From: Tetrapyrgos nigripes | Taxonomy: Eukaryota > Basidiomycota > Agaricomycetes > Agaricales > Campanellaceae | Assembly: GCA_013368315.1 (NCBI GenBank) | Contig: JAACJM010000025.1 | Location: 434,001-498,000 of the forward strand | Direction of reading: 5' to 3' | Length of the DNA: 64,000 bases | In this document: positions 1 to 11,270 of the stretch, one piece after another | Layout of the letters: every line of letters starts with the position of its first letter | Position numbering within the stretch: the first letter of the stretch is position 1 | Notes under the pieces: model-generated | Told to the model about the DNA's origin: nothing | What the model saw: the letters and a program-made list of their open reading frames with translations, nothing else | Databases searched by the model: none | Position numbers and translations under genes: made by a program

Positions 1-2150
1 AGGTGGAGATTGAAGATGCGGACGGTCAGATTGCAAAAATGACGATTAGTGGAGGGACGAACCCTACTGCTGCGAGTAGAGCATGGGAAGAAAAGGGAAA
101 CGATCCAGCCTCTTAGCTTGCTTTTGATGGGTTGGTCGGTCAATAGCAACGGAGTTTTCGAGGCAGTGACAATGACATAGAGATCTCTTGTACGATATTT
201 CTTGAAGTTGACAATGGATGTCCTCCAGATGTGGCGCTATACATCAGCTTGTGTTTTTTTAATGCTTTTGCAGTCTGTGTCTGAAGCCGACCTGTTTCTC
301 GAGACCGCCAATTTTTGGGGGGGTTTTTTTCCCACTCCATGTACAAGTTCTCTTTCCATGAGTAGTCTGAATCGCTTGTCTTGAATACTTCAGAATGCGT
401 CCTTCCATACGTCATCGGAATAGCTCAAGGACACAATGTGTCATGGCACAAAATCCTTAGCCTTCATGCTGCAGATCCGGACGCCGCCGCCGCATACATA
501 CGCTACCTCCCGATCATCTATCCTGACTCTTGGCTTGCGTTTCAAACTATAACGGTCTCCCCACCAACTCCTTTGGTACTGTGGCACCCTGGTCCACTAC
601 CTTGTATGACATGTCTAATGACTCACGGATGTGTAGCTCTATGCATGCCCAAAATCTATCAAGGACAATGAAATACGTGCCCCGTTTGACCTTAAAGTAT
701 TGTCTTCCGCTGCCCGTAGCTCTTGCCAAAAATAATCTGAAAACCGTCGGAAGAACCCAACTACCGACGGTAAAAGCAAAGTGCCTTGACGGTTCTCAAA
801 GGGATTATACAACTTATGTCAAGCCTCCCTAAAGCTTTCAAATCGAAATATAAGGAGTAGTGACAACTCGAAACAAACTCGAAAAGGAGCTTCAGTCGCC
901 TAAAGCATTGCCACACTTTTCCCTCGTTGTAGCTGGTTCTAGCGTATGCCTTATGCCGCCACGCTGCATTTGCAATGTTCGAGATAAGCGTCTCGTCGAG
1001 TTGCTATTTGGCCACCTGAACGACTCTCTACAGTGACAGATCTATCCCATCGTCCCGCTGCCAGTCTCAACTACAAAGTAATAACAATTACAAAGTCCGC
1101 AGATTTATGCATCTAGTACATACGTATACTATGTAACAGAATCAGAATCAGATAGGTACGGGCAAGCACACGGAAATCCTTGTCACTGAATTCATGAACT
1201 GACACGAAGTGTAATGTATTCACCACTGGCAGGAACTGCTGGGCCTGATGAGAATGTACCTACATCATTTTAATGATCGCTGTTACTGTCTGTCTAGGGG
1301 AGACTACCTCGGAACTCGACATTCAGAGGTATCGAGCTGTCGTGGTCCTCCTAAGAGTAGTAGGTACAACTTTCTCCTTTCCTTCAGAGGGAAAACAATA
1401 TCTGATTGGGACTGGTACATAGTAGTACTTATTCCCCTTCGGCACTGCTTTAGAGTTTCCGAGTAATTCAGAGTATCAAAGACCTTTCGAGCAACTGAAG
1501 AAAGAAATTGAGGCCTCTAATCGTTTGAAGCAGTCCCAAAGTTTCCACAAAGGCAGTGCAAGAGCGATGCGCAATCGAGCATTTCCAAATTTAGTAGGAT
1601 CTTTGCCTATTCTGGTAACGCCGCCGCGCAGGTGCATTTTGAGCAACCCTTTGAATTAGAATGAGATTACATATAAGGGACTACATGAGTTGTGAATGAA
1701 ATTGGCTGCGAGATATCGCGAGCTACTCTTGCTCCCTGATCCGAAAAGTTCTGGATAAGATATCGATCTGAATCATGGTGTTTACATTCTTCCCTATAAT
1801 TAACCATTGCAAGCTCCAGTCGGGATTCGTTTGATCTTCAAATAACGCGAGGTGACGTTGATATCCAAATATGTTGGTCATTGAAGCGAGTCAAGCATTA
1901 GAGGCTAATGGATAGTTACAAAAGTGGAAACTCACAATAGACCCTTCTCAGTATATCTCACTGACGCATCGACAAAACCTTTGATCGCTCCCAGAAATAT
2001 CGCTTTTGCTTCGTAGGATCATTTCCCGCCTGTTTCATGTATGATGAAAGTGAATCGAAGCCATAAGTGTTCATATTCGTCTCGAAGATCCAGTTACCTG
2101 TATGATCTGGTTGTCCGGAATATACAAGCTTAAGGTTGAATCCAGTTGGG
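1..2150. other. Gene-poor stretch, no supportable gene
   Basis: I see no gene that holds together here. Short open frames exist on both strands, for example a 91-codon minus-strand frame at 140-415 starting with a true ATG, but none shows a family motif or a convincing splice chain. The minus strand around 1930-2095 reads like a worn exon that could belong with the frame at 2152-2457. A stretch near 1580-1640 resembles one near 7230-7290, which hints at an old duplication across this gene-poor region. Confidence 0.5.
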
Positions 2151-2151
2151 G

Positions 2152-2457
2152 TTAAACAAAGTGTTTAAAATTACTCAGATACCAAGACAACAGACTCACT
2201 ATTGTCAGACGTAGTGCTTCCGGCCCAGAGTCCCAGTTCGGCTTAATGGCAATCATTTTCGCAGTACAAGGAATTTCAGCGCTACTGGATATCTGGAAGT
2301 TCGGGCTCACGCTGTAAATTACACCGGTCGTCCATGAAGACATTCTCGTGAGCGTAAACGTTTTGAAGTGTCCTCCGATGTTGAAATTGGAGGTGTGGGG
2401 TGCTCCAGGGTGCCCCGGCTGACGTTTGTCGAGAACTTCGGTCGAATTTTGATCCAT
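2152..2457 (-). CDS. Possible fragment of an unknown, probably degenerate gene
   Basis: This minus-strand frame starts with ATG at 2457 and follows an in-frame stop, so the start is defined. It encodes about 85 sensible-looking residues (Gly/Ser/Thr/Phe-rich) before a GTGAGT-type donor near 2202. A plausible acceptor near 2099 leads into a second exon-like stretch, but the phases do not join without a stop. That suggests either a wrong model or a pseudogene. No family is recognised. The downstream stretch to about 1930 also reads as coding-like on the minus strand. Confidence 0.22.
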   Translation of the reverse strand: MDQNSTEVLDKRQPGHPGAPHTSNFNIGGHFKTFTLTRMSSWTTGVIYSVSPNFQISSSAEIPCTAKMIAIKPNWDSGPEALRLTIVSLLSWYLSNFKHFV

Positions 2458-3168
2458 AGCCGGACTCTACGTCACTTGGTCCGAGCGTACTAGAGAAAAT
2501 GAGGTGGGTTTAGCACCAACGAGAGAGGAGGAGGAAGAGTCTATTACCCGGTCTGGGACGAAGTAGAATCTGGGCCTGCACTTACGCATGAGGCAAGGCT
2601 CCTGACATGTATGCAATATGTCGGTGAGGGCCACTGTATACAGCGGCAGTTACGAGTCCTCATTTCATTGCACAACACGCAATTGACTCTAAAGAGGTAG
2701 ATGTGTGTCATGGAGTAGGCACTGGGCACTGGTTCGTTGCTTGACGAAAGCTTGACAGAGAATAGCGGAGAATTTGCGGAGAAGGTGCTTAGTGCCGAGT
2801 TTGCCGAGCTGACAAAATAGGATATATTTTCCCGGGATACGAAAAATGCGGCCATTTGAGCTCACAATAAGACTCGTAAAAAGACTAATGCCAAGAGGGT
2901 TCGGCTAATCGCGAGTTTGAGGATCATAGTAGGCTTGTAGATGGCAAGTTGATATCTTCTAGAGCAATATGAAGAGCAAGAAAGAAGGAATGTTTGAGAA
3001 AAGGCCGACTGTTTGACGAAGCCCTTTCAAGAGACTCGTTCTTACATACGCCATTTCTGCGCAGTGTCACGGTGGTTATGCTCGATAGGTCCTCGATTCA
3101 GTCGCCAAGTCCCACACCGTGTCGGTATGCGGTTCCCTCACATTTTGAGCCTCGTCATCCGCCGATCA

Positions 3169-3811
3169 TGATAGTGATCATAGAAGTAAAAATACCTACC
3201 TGCCCAATGCTGGAATGCCGCTGTGATCCACCGCTTCAACACCAGGAAATACCAAAAATGACTGTGTTCGTTGAAACCTTTTCAAAAGAATTTGGTGATT
3301 GGCAATGTGGCTGGCATAGTGAGCGGAGTTTAATTACTAACCCTGATCTCACTGGGCCGCTCGAGCTAGTATTTGCGTATGGCCAATTTACCAGCGCACT
3401 CAAAGATCTGACGGACCGTACTGGGCTTTGTATCGTCTTGCAATCGATGCACTACACTTTGGTACGAAACTGTGCTCACCAAGACCACGGCCATGCTCAA
3501 AGCTTCAACATATAACTGCCACCTACAGATATGGGCGCTGAACTCTCGTCTGAATATGTTGCGGCGCAGTACTGTTCCCGCTTCCTAGCTGTTATCTGAG
3601 TGGGTTTGAGCATATAAAAGGCATCCCAGATTACCCTCGCTTCTCCCAGAGTAGTGCTGGTCACTTCCCTCGCATCGATCATTCTAAGTTATTTTTCGAG
3701 CCAAAACTTGATCATTTCTCATCCTACCATCATGGTCCACAACTTCGCCCTGAAAGCGACTATTGCATTGATTGCATTGTCTCTTTCATCCAGTACCATG
3801 GCTGCACCTGG
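3169..3811 (+). repeat. Segmental duplication, copy A (promoter plus first exon of a secreted-protein gene)
   Basis: This block is repeated in diverged form at 6055-6649. Both copies begin with the same phrase around a GTGATCATAGAAG sequence and share long near-identical runs such as the GGCAATGTGGCTGGCATAG stretch. Both keep a TATA box and end in exon 1 of the small secreted protein gene. The alignment is interrupted by small indels and substitutions, so the duplication is not recent. Confidence 0.85.
3613..3619 (+). promoter_or_regulatory. TATA box of the secreted-protein gene, copy A
   Basis: The sequence TATAAAA lies about 115 bp upstream of the ATG at 3732. The second copy of the gene keeps TATAAAG at the equivalent place (6456). 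This conservation within otherwise diverged upstream DNA supports it as the core promoter element. Confidence 0.65.
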
Positions 3812-3993
3812 GTGAGCTCCCTACCCAGTTCTTATCCTCCTGTCCCAGAGCTGATAGTAGTACTTGTGTTCCCACTATTAGTGTTCTTCCCACCACCACC
3901 AGTATTCCCCCCACTACCAATGTTCCTCCCACCACTAGTGTTCCCACTATTGAAGTTCCCACTACTAGTACTCGTGTTCCCCCCCACTACTAG
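3732..3993 (+). CDS. Small secreted Pro/Thr/Ser/Val-repeat protein
   Basis: Exons 3732-3811 and 3849-3993 give 74 residues. Residues 1-25 form a clear signal peptide: positive start, Ala/Ile/Leu core, and an Ala-Ala-Pro end. The mature part is a short run of imperfect Val-Pro-Thr-Thr-type repeats with no known domain, perhaps cell-wall or O-mannosylated material. The 37-nt intron is very short. In the sister copy at 6570 the homologous intron runs on to a more distal acceptor, so exon 2 here is the less certain part. The frame closes just after a run of seven C at 3979-3985; one C fewer would keep the repeat open to a TGA at 4070-4072. The gene has its own TATA box. No family is recognised. 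Confidence 0.6.
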
Positions 3994-4074
3994 TGTTCCC
4001 ACTGTTGAAGTTCCCACTAGTACTTGTTTAACAGTAGATTATCAACCTGAATATAACCCAATTACAGCCTGATT

Positions 4075-5863
4075 ATAACTAGATTATAGCCAGGTTATAA
4101 TCTACTTACATAGGGCTTATGTACAGTTTGATTAGAAGCATATATATTCTAGCTATAACGAGAGTACATGGTATGTATCTACGAGGTCTACTCCTACAAG
4201 TCTTCCAGGCTTACCTGCCAAGTCAAATTCAAGGTGGCATCAGCATCAGCATCCTGAACGACTCGAATCTAACGATAGGAAGGAACGCGCGAAAACTCAA
4301 AAGCGAAAGGACTCCTCACCTCATATAGCCGAAGAAATGAGTGAAACTGCTCGTACGATGGGCTATAAGCAAAAGGCGTACAATTGATAGATAAGAGGCA
4401 GGCATACTGGACAGTAAGCTCAAAGCTCACTGAAACTATGGAAACATCTAGAAAAGGACGACTGACATAAATCTTCTTCTCGATAGTCACGGAAGCATTG
4501 TGGTGTCGATCAGTCCAAGAACGAGGACGTAAGGGGTTCCAGCCCATGGTTGGCCGAGGTCTAAGTCAAAAACGAATCACTACTGAGAGTGAATTACGGT
4601 ACCTAAACTAAGAGTAGTAGCCTGCGAGCATAATGGTCATCGGTTGCATGACAAGGATGAGAAGCGAAGCAACGAACCATGAATGGACAATCGGCTGAGC
4701 CAGAACAGAGGCGATAGATGACTAGAACAAAGAGAACTTAGCGAGGAGGAACTAGAGCGAACAAAGGTTCGTGCAAACACCATTACACTGTCCGTCAATA
4801 ATGATGATGCTGAGCCCTTCTAGGCTGAGCGGATGGAAGCAGCAGACAAATAAGATATTTCACTAAACGAGTCTTCTGTCGCGTGTCCGGGACGCGAAGT
4901 CGTATTGACGAAGGTGAGGAGTAATTCGAGCGCATATATGTGTCCTGCGCAAACCGTATATGTTAGGACATCTCTGGGATTGAACGTCTGCAATGAGAAA
5001 CATACTGGAAATCATCATCGGGGGATTGGGGCACTGAGTTATATTAAGTGGATGACAACAAGCGATGGTACACTAGATGCAAAAGAGTTAGCACAGCGGA
5101 ACGAGCGAGTTGGGACAGAATAAGACTGGTCAATGAGGCATAACAAGGCGAGGACGCACCAGTAGATCAAGGCAACCGATTCTCCCGCAAGTTGCAGACG
5201 CCGAAATTCACAGGTTCTCTCGAACGAACGATGTCGATGGACCCGCCGTTGTGGAAAGTGAAGGAAGCCAAAGGATCCGCGTTTCGCGACTAACGCCCAA
5301 TTCGTACATATATTGAAATTGAGCGGTAGACTGTGCTTCGCTAGTTAGTAAACGAGTTGGGAAAAGACGAAAGCTTATGCGTACCGTTGCACCCTATAAG
5401 CGAGTTGAGCACATCTGGTCTTGTTTGAGAAGAGCCGAAAAAGACAATTTCCAGTGCAGTTCGGAAAGGCCAATGAAAAGCGAGCAATGTCGGAATGAAG
5501 AGTGGAGATGGACAGATGGGCAGGCGATAGCAAGATCTAGTGAAAGAGATGCACGCTGTATTCAGAATGCTGTTGCTGATTGAAGGGTTACAGCATGTCA
5601 GGAGCAAGAGGAGATCCGAGACCGAAGTCCGACTCCCACAGCTCACCTGACTTCCAAATTCAGCTCCGACGAAGAGTCGGAAGACCATGGTCTAACTTGC
5701 ATCTCAACCCCAATGCCATGCCTTTCCACCCCTTGTGCATACAATATCACACAACGATCTAGACTTTCCTCCACCCCTAGGTCCTCAACCCATCCCGTCA
5801 GACAAATCTTCAACACCTTCTAGGTTTAAAGCCCTCTCACGTATGTATCCGTGTCCTTTGGAA
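4075..5863. other. Degenerate coding-like DNA, no gene model
   Basis: No complete gene is visible. On the plus strand around 4180-4375 a roughly 65-codon run, rich in Ser, Arg, Lys and Glu and ending in TGA, reads like eroded coding sequence. Similar coding-flavoured runs without starts or joined exons occur near 4880-5120 and 5370-5580. The compositional style would fit an old transposable element, but no transposase, integrase or reverse transcriptase motif is recognisable. A/T-rich short palindromes (GATTATA and TATAATC) lie at 4040-4105. Confidence 0.4.
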
Positions 5864-5920
5864 GCTGTCAAACGCACAGGAATGCCGGATTACTTTGTCG
5901 GATAGATCGTGCGATGCAAG
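5864..5920 (+). repeat. Left member of a 57-bp direct repeat flanking secreted-protein copy B
   Basis: The sequence from GCTGTCAAACG through GTGCGATGCAAG recurs with few changes at 6972-7028. The core AACGCACAGGAATGCCGGATTA is identical in both. The two copies lie either side of the second secreted-protein gene, in the same orientation, about 1.1 kb apart. Confidence 0.8.
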
Positions 5921-6054
5921 TCGCTGCCGGGACAATGATTTTTAAGTAAGAGCACTTGAAGAGCACTCTTCAGTATGCTGGCGAGAACGTTGCTTTGTTT
6001 AGCCACAAAACTCCCGGGCCGAGTCGGAGAATATTATCAATCAAGTCAGCACCG

Positions 6055-6649
6055 ATAGTGATCATAGAAGTAAAAATACCTACCCGCGCAATGCTGGATG
6101 CTGTTGTCATCCACCGCTTCAGCATCAGGAAGTACCGAAAATGACTGTGGCGTTGAAATCCTTTCAAAAGAATTTGGTGATTGGCAATGTGGCTGGCATA
6201 GTGAGCGGAGTTTTAGTGGATTGGCTATTTATGTGTGGCTAGTAATTTATCGACCTTTGTATCGTCTTTCAATCGATACAACCCACTTTCGTTCGAGACT
6301 TTGTGCTCACCAAGACCACGGCCAAGCTCGAAGCTTCAACATAAGTATGACTGCCATCTACGGTAATATGGGCGAAGACACAGGACTCCCGTCTGAATAT
6401 CTTGCGGCGCAGTACTATTCCCGCTTGCTAGCTGTTAGCTGAGTGGTTTTGGGCATATAAAGAGCATCCTAGATTACTCTCACTTCTCCCAGAGTTGTGC
6501 TGGTCACTTCCATCGATCATTCCAAGTTATTTTTGGAGCCAAAACCTGATCATTTCTCATCTCACCATCATGTTCCACAACTTCGTCTTGAAAGTGGCTA
6601 TTGCATAGATTTCATTGTCTATTTCGTCCAGTACCATGGCTGCGCCTGT
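6055..6649 (+). repeat. Segmental duplication, copy B
   Basis: This is the counterpart of 3169-3811, carrying the same upstream sequence, TATA box and exon 1. It lies inside the interval bounded by the direct repeats at 5864-5920 and 6972-7028. Confidence 0.85.
6456..6462 (+). promoter_or_regulatory. TATA box of secreted-protein copy B
   Basis: TATAAAG lies about 110 bp upstream of the ATG at 6570 and matches TATAAAA of copy A in position and flanks. Confidence 0.6.
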
Positions 6650-6889
6650 GTGAGTTCTCTACCCAGTTCTTATTCTGTTCTTTTTCCCAGAGCTGACTGT
6701 CGTTAACAATTTCATCCCCCTTTCCTCAGTCCTAGCAAATCCTATGCTACAACTACTGTAAACACTAATGATATAAAAGAGATTCAGCAGGATACGAATT
6801 TACTTTACGGTCGCAATTCGACGCAACCTGGAGGTGGCAACAATGGTACTCAGTGGGGAGTTCCTGCGTGGTACCCGGCGGCAAACTAG
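6570..6889 (+). pseudogene. Second copy of the small secreted protein gene, with an in-frame stop
   Basis: Exon 1 (6570-6649) is homologous to exon 1 of the gene at 3732. Its thirteenth codon is TAG (6606-6608) where copy A has an intact hydrophobic codon, so the signal peptide is interrupted. A GTGAGT donor at 6650 and a CCTCAG acceptor ending at 6729 join in frame to exon 2, which encodes about 52 residues rich in Asn, Gly, Gln and Thr and ends Ala-Ala-Asn-stop. Apart from the single TAG the frame is open over 79 residues. The C-terminal half differs completely from the Pro/Thr repeat of copy A, so one copy has acquired a new second exon or the two use different acceptors. A sequencing error at the TAG cannot be excluded. 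Confidence 0.65.
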
Positions 6890-6971
6890 TACCAGTACCT
6901 AAGTTTTCCTGGTCTCTTCCAAGAGTACGGTTAATTCATCAAAACAAGCTGCGCGTACCTCAGCTGTGAAT

Positions 6972-7028
6972 GCTGCTAAACGCACAGGAATGCCGGATTA
7001 CTCGGTGTGATAGATCGTGCGATGTAAC
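6972..7028 (+). repeat. Right member of the 57-bp direct repeat
   Basis: This is a near copy of 5864-5920 in the same orientation. Together the pair bounds a cassette of about 1.1 kb holding secreted-protein copy B. Confidence 0.8.
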
Positions 7029-8801
7029 ACATCAATAGTACTTACCATTTACTAGTAGTACGAATCTAACGAGTCGTGTAGCACAAATTTATACATGTAC
7101 AAATGTTTCTTTTTCCAAACTTCTGGTGTATTTCTAGGATATACGCATTAGTGATAGACCGTATAATGAAGGTGTACCGCAGGGTTTTATGTTGTTGGCG
7201 CAAAGACGACTGTGACGCGTTCGGCGTAGTATTCCGAATTTGATAGGAGCGTTACCTTTCTTGGTAATGCCGCCGCTGATGTTGACAACGATGAACCATC
7301 GATTCATTTCTGCTTCGATTCGTCCGCTTTAGAAGAAAGGTTAAAGGTATAGTCATGTGGAGAAGAACCTTCATTTGGAAAGACTCAAGACATCCTTATG
7401 GTAGTAAGAAATCTGATCGTCCTTAAGTCCTCACTGACTTCAACCAACTGAAGTCCATTTGTTATCTCGAGTCAGTGCAAGACGTCAAGCAGCTGCAGCG
7501 TGGCACTCAGCTCGTGACCAAGTCTTTGAACCCGTCCCTTCTAATCCATCCCTTCTGTCTTCTGCAGCTGCCAGTGATGAATGATGACAATGATGAACGA
7601 GGCGACGTCGCTGGTCCGTTTCATTTTTCAACGGATCACAGTGCGAATATGTTGAACCAGTAACTCTCGATGGTGACCCATTTGGTTCCAAATTGGTGGA
7701 TACACGACGGTCATTGATAGAAACTGATAGAAGTAGTATTACCGCTGCACTACCGCAGGCGGATCGACGTCGTCGTTGATTTGATACTTTGATCCTACGA
7801 TAGTGACTTTATATACTATATTGATATGAACGATTTCCAGTGCGACCTCGGAGGCATTGGTCTCTGGTTGGGCTGAGATCGGGAATGAATATCTGAATAA
7901 GGATCCATATTGAAGTCTGAGCATGCTGCGTCAATTCTGTCCCAGTTCAATGGCCATGGCCTTCATGAGCCGACAAATCCGTTGAAGTCTGACTCATCCT
8001 ATGGCAGTACGCCAAAAATTCCTGGTCTCCCAGTCTTCCAGTCTCCCAGACGGCTTCGGCTAAGTCATGGGGTGCTTTAATAAAGTTTAATCGAGTGCCT
8101 TTTGTTTGACGTATTCGATGAAGATATTTGATGAGACTTGGACATTGCGAATGTTTCGTCCGCACCGATACAGTGATTCATCTGATTGATGTGGCACTCG
8201 GAGCAGTGAGTACCACGGGATGTTTTGAAGTCATGTTTGGGCAGGAGAACTTGCAATTTTGACGACAAAGGCTTGCACGCTGATCACATAAGATAGACAA
8301 ATTGAGAGTCATATTCCTTCCGAGCCTTAGAGGCCTTCGACGAAGAGATCAAGGTGCGCAAAGGACCGGGATGGGAGGAAAAGGAAGAGGAACAGCACTC
8401 GGCATTCATTCAAGAGACCTAAAACACAGCCGCAGACTGAGATGATCAAAAAAGTGCAACACAGACACGACCGCCTACGGCCACAGCTCTGACTAACTCT
8501 TCCTTCCTACCTACCTATACATAAGTCCCCCGCAAAGTACTCAGCAACCCACTAACCTTGCTTCTCGACATCTATTCTCTAGGTCCGCGTCTTGTCCTGC
8601 CTTGTCGCCTTGACTGACTGTGTTGGTCTTACTGACGAATTTTTATCTACTTACAGATTACAGACATACACCCGGATCACACTGACACGCAGTCTACACC
8701 CGATACAGAATCAGATACGGACGCTGATACGTTACCGGCAGATTGAGATACGCTCGTCTTAGAGAAACGTAGGAAGGCTTATTTAGAGGACAGGTTCAAA
8801 C
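7029..8801. other. Long intergenic stretch upstream of the F-BAR gene
   Basis: No gene is supported. Minus-strand frames at 7485-8165 have some coding flavour but no motif or splice chain. The last few hundred bases, with pyrimidine-rich and C/A-rich runs at about 8500-8700, probably hold the promoter and 5' UTR of the gene starting at 8802. Confidence 0.45.
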
Positions 8802-10552
8802 ATGGCAGTCAGATCCCAATCCTCCGTCTCGTCTCTATCAAAATATGCAGTTGCCAAATCGCCTGGGGTAGATCCATACAACGGGATCCCTTCTAGGGAT
8901 TTTTGTAATTCGTTCTGGGGTGCTGGGGATGCTGGGGTTAATATCTTGTTTGCGAGGATGAGGGGGGCTGCGAGGTCGACGGATGCGTTGAGGGAGTTTT
9001 GGAAGGAGAGGTATGTGTTTTGTTGGGTTTCACTCTTGTGTTTTGTCTGGCTCTGGCAGGGAGATTGATGATTGGTTGGCTGACGGTGGTGCCTTTTAGG
9101 GCAGCGATAGAGGAAGAGTATGGAAGGAAGCTTTTGGAGCTTTCGAAGATGACGGTCGGGAAGGATGAGATTGGGTACGTATCATCTTCTCTCTACTTAT
9201 TCTCTTATTCTTACTGTCCCATCCAGTGAACTCCGCAACGCCCTCGATACCCTCCAAGTCGAAACCGAAAAGCTTGGTAACTCCCATATGCAACTAGGCT
9301 CCCAGATCCGTACCGATATCGAAGGCCCAACAACAATGCTTCTCAACCGCCAAATCGAACATCGCCGAAGTGCCCAAGCACCCGTAGAGAAAAAGTTCCG
9401 CTCAAAAGCCTCTCAAGAATCATGGGTCTCTCGTGCACGCGAAAAATGTCAAAGTGATCGTGCGCGAATAGCATCCTATACTCAGCAGATAGAGAATAAC
9501 TCCCCCGACGCAGAGAGGCTGAGGGCAAAACTCAAAAAGGCTGAGCAGACTGCTGCGGCGAATGAGAAGGATTATGCGAATGTGACGAAGGCGTTAGCGG
9601 ATATGTTGCCTGGCTGGGAAGCGGATTGGAAGGAGTATTGTGATTCGTGTCAGGATTTGGAAGAGGATAGGTTGGATTTTATGAAGGATAATCTTTGGGC
9701 TTATGCAAATGCTATTTCGACGGTTTGTGTGGCCGATGATAATGTGAGTCACTGTTGTTTTTGTGTCGTGTTGACCGAAACTGACAAATTTACAGTCATG
9801 CGAAACCATCAGAACGGTGTTGGACCACTTTGAGTCAGATCGTGACCTGGAGTCCTTCGTTCAAGAATATGGGACAGGAAACTCTATTCCTAATGCTCCA
9901 GAGTTTTCAACAATCGATTCTGAACCGTCCGCCCCGGATGGTGGTGTCCCCATGTCTACGCATATATCGCGTTATACTCGTCGGGCAAAGAGGCCTGCTC
10001 CTGCTCCTCCTTATGGCAATCAACAACCAATTGAAGAGCCCGCAGCAGCACCTGAGACGGCGACACCTATCGCTAGACCACCAGAACCTCCTTCTCCCGT
10101 TAACAATGTGATTATACCCGGAAGACCCGACATCCCGCCTCCTCCTCCTCCACAGGAACCCGTCATACCCCCCCGTGACCCTAGAAGAGAATCGACTGCG
10201 TTGCCTCAGCCGCCTGCACACACGCAAACTTATATACCTGCCAATGAGAATGTTGCTCAAGCTCCACCTAGCACCGATAATTCCAATGGTGGTGGAAAGA
10301 AGATTTTGTTCTATGGTGCGTGCTTTGCTGTTACGATTGACTATATCTGACTCTTTTTTTTTAAAAATTGCAGTTGAGGCTATGTACGACTATACAGCTA
10401 CGATAGATGAAGAGTTTAGCTTCCAAGCTGGGGATATCATTGCTGTGACTGATATACCTCCTGATGGATGGTGGAGTGGTGAGCTGCTGGATGAGGCGAG
10501 AAGGATACCCGGACGAAATGTATTCCCGAGCAATTTCGTGCGTTTGTTTTGA
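8802..10552 (+). CDS. F-BAR and SH3 domain protein, Cdc15/Imp2/Hof1 type
   Basis: Five exons (8802-9010, 9100-9174, 9227-9743, 9796-10315, 10374-10552) give 499 residues. Residues about 25-275 form an F-BAR domain with the typical Phe-Cys-Asn-Ser-Phe-Trp-Gly start and a long charged helical part. Residues 275-440 are disordered and Pro-rich, including a six-Pro run that could bind SH3 or profilin partners. Residues about 442-499 form a complete SH3 domain (ALYDY-like start as AMYDY, then Gly-Trp-Trp-Ser-Gly and a Pro-Ser-Asn-Phe-Val end). By family this protein binds curved plasma membrane and scaffolds the contractile ring and septum. At 499 residues it is shorter than yeast Hof1 or Imp2 (about 670), mainly in the linker. 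All splice phases agree. Confidence 0.9.
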
Positions 10553-11270
10553 GATGGAGGATTGGTGGGATTGAAACTGGGGCTATTTGCCCATGGACCA
10601 TCTATATGCTTGTTTTAATGTTTTAAGTTTGCAATTGCTCTACCGACAGTGTTGAGTGCTGGAGGCTCTGCTCTATATTTATTATATCCTACTTTGGGTA
10701 TGTAATCGATGTAGGCGCATTATTGTGTGTAATCATGACCTTGTTTTTCTCTTGTCTTGCCCTTGTTTTCGCCAACATTTACTGGACCGTGGCGTCATCG
10801 GCTAGCGGGGCGCTTAGAGTGGAACATAAAACGTGGTGCATCATCCACACGTCACACAGCGACGACGCCCTCTTGCCCTTCCTTCGTTCGTTACAACCAT
10901 TTCCTCTCTCTTTTGCTCCAATCTACTCGTGGGCTGGCCGTGCTTCCTTGGCATGCTCCAGAAAAGACCTCTTTCCTTAACCTCAGCTTAAATCCGACTC
11001 GACTATCATCCAACAAAACGTGCCCGGAGAAGAGAATTAGAAGCATTTCGTCATTTTTCCATTGAAGGACGCGTTTGCATATCTATAACCCACTGTAAGC
11101 ACTGCAGCTCAATAGCTTTGCCCTCCACCTTCCCATTTCCCCATTCGCTAAAGCCTCCTGGAGTGGCGTGGTACAGTGCAGAGTGCTAACCCCTTGTCAT
11201 GTCTCTTCTTTCTTCTGCTCCTCCTCCATTACAGCCTCTCAGTTCGTGAGGTCGCCAAATCCGCTTTAAA
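10553..11270. other. Intergenic: 3' end of F-BAR gene and promoter of next gene
   Basis: The first 200 bases are T-rich, as in fungal 3' UTRs. The rest is pyrimidine-rich (CTTCCTTCG, CTCTCTTTTG runs), as in basidiomycete promoters and 5' UTRs. No further gene is seen. Confidence 0.5.

Noticed and set aside
3832..4017. Minus-strand Gly/Asn/Ser/Thr-rich frame
   Set aside because: It is the complement of the Pro/Thr repeat of the secreted protein and has no signal peptide or splice support.
7485..8165. Minus-strand gene in the gap before the F-BAR gene
   Set aside because: Three short frames have some coding flavour, but no motif, joined exons or consistent start could be shown.
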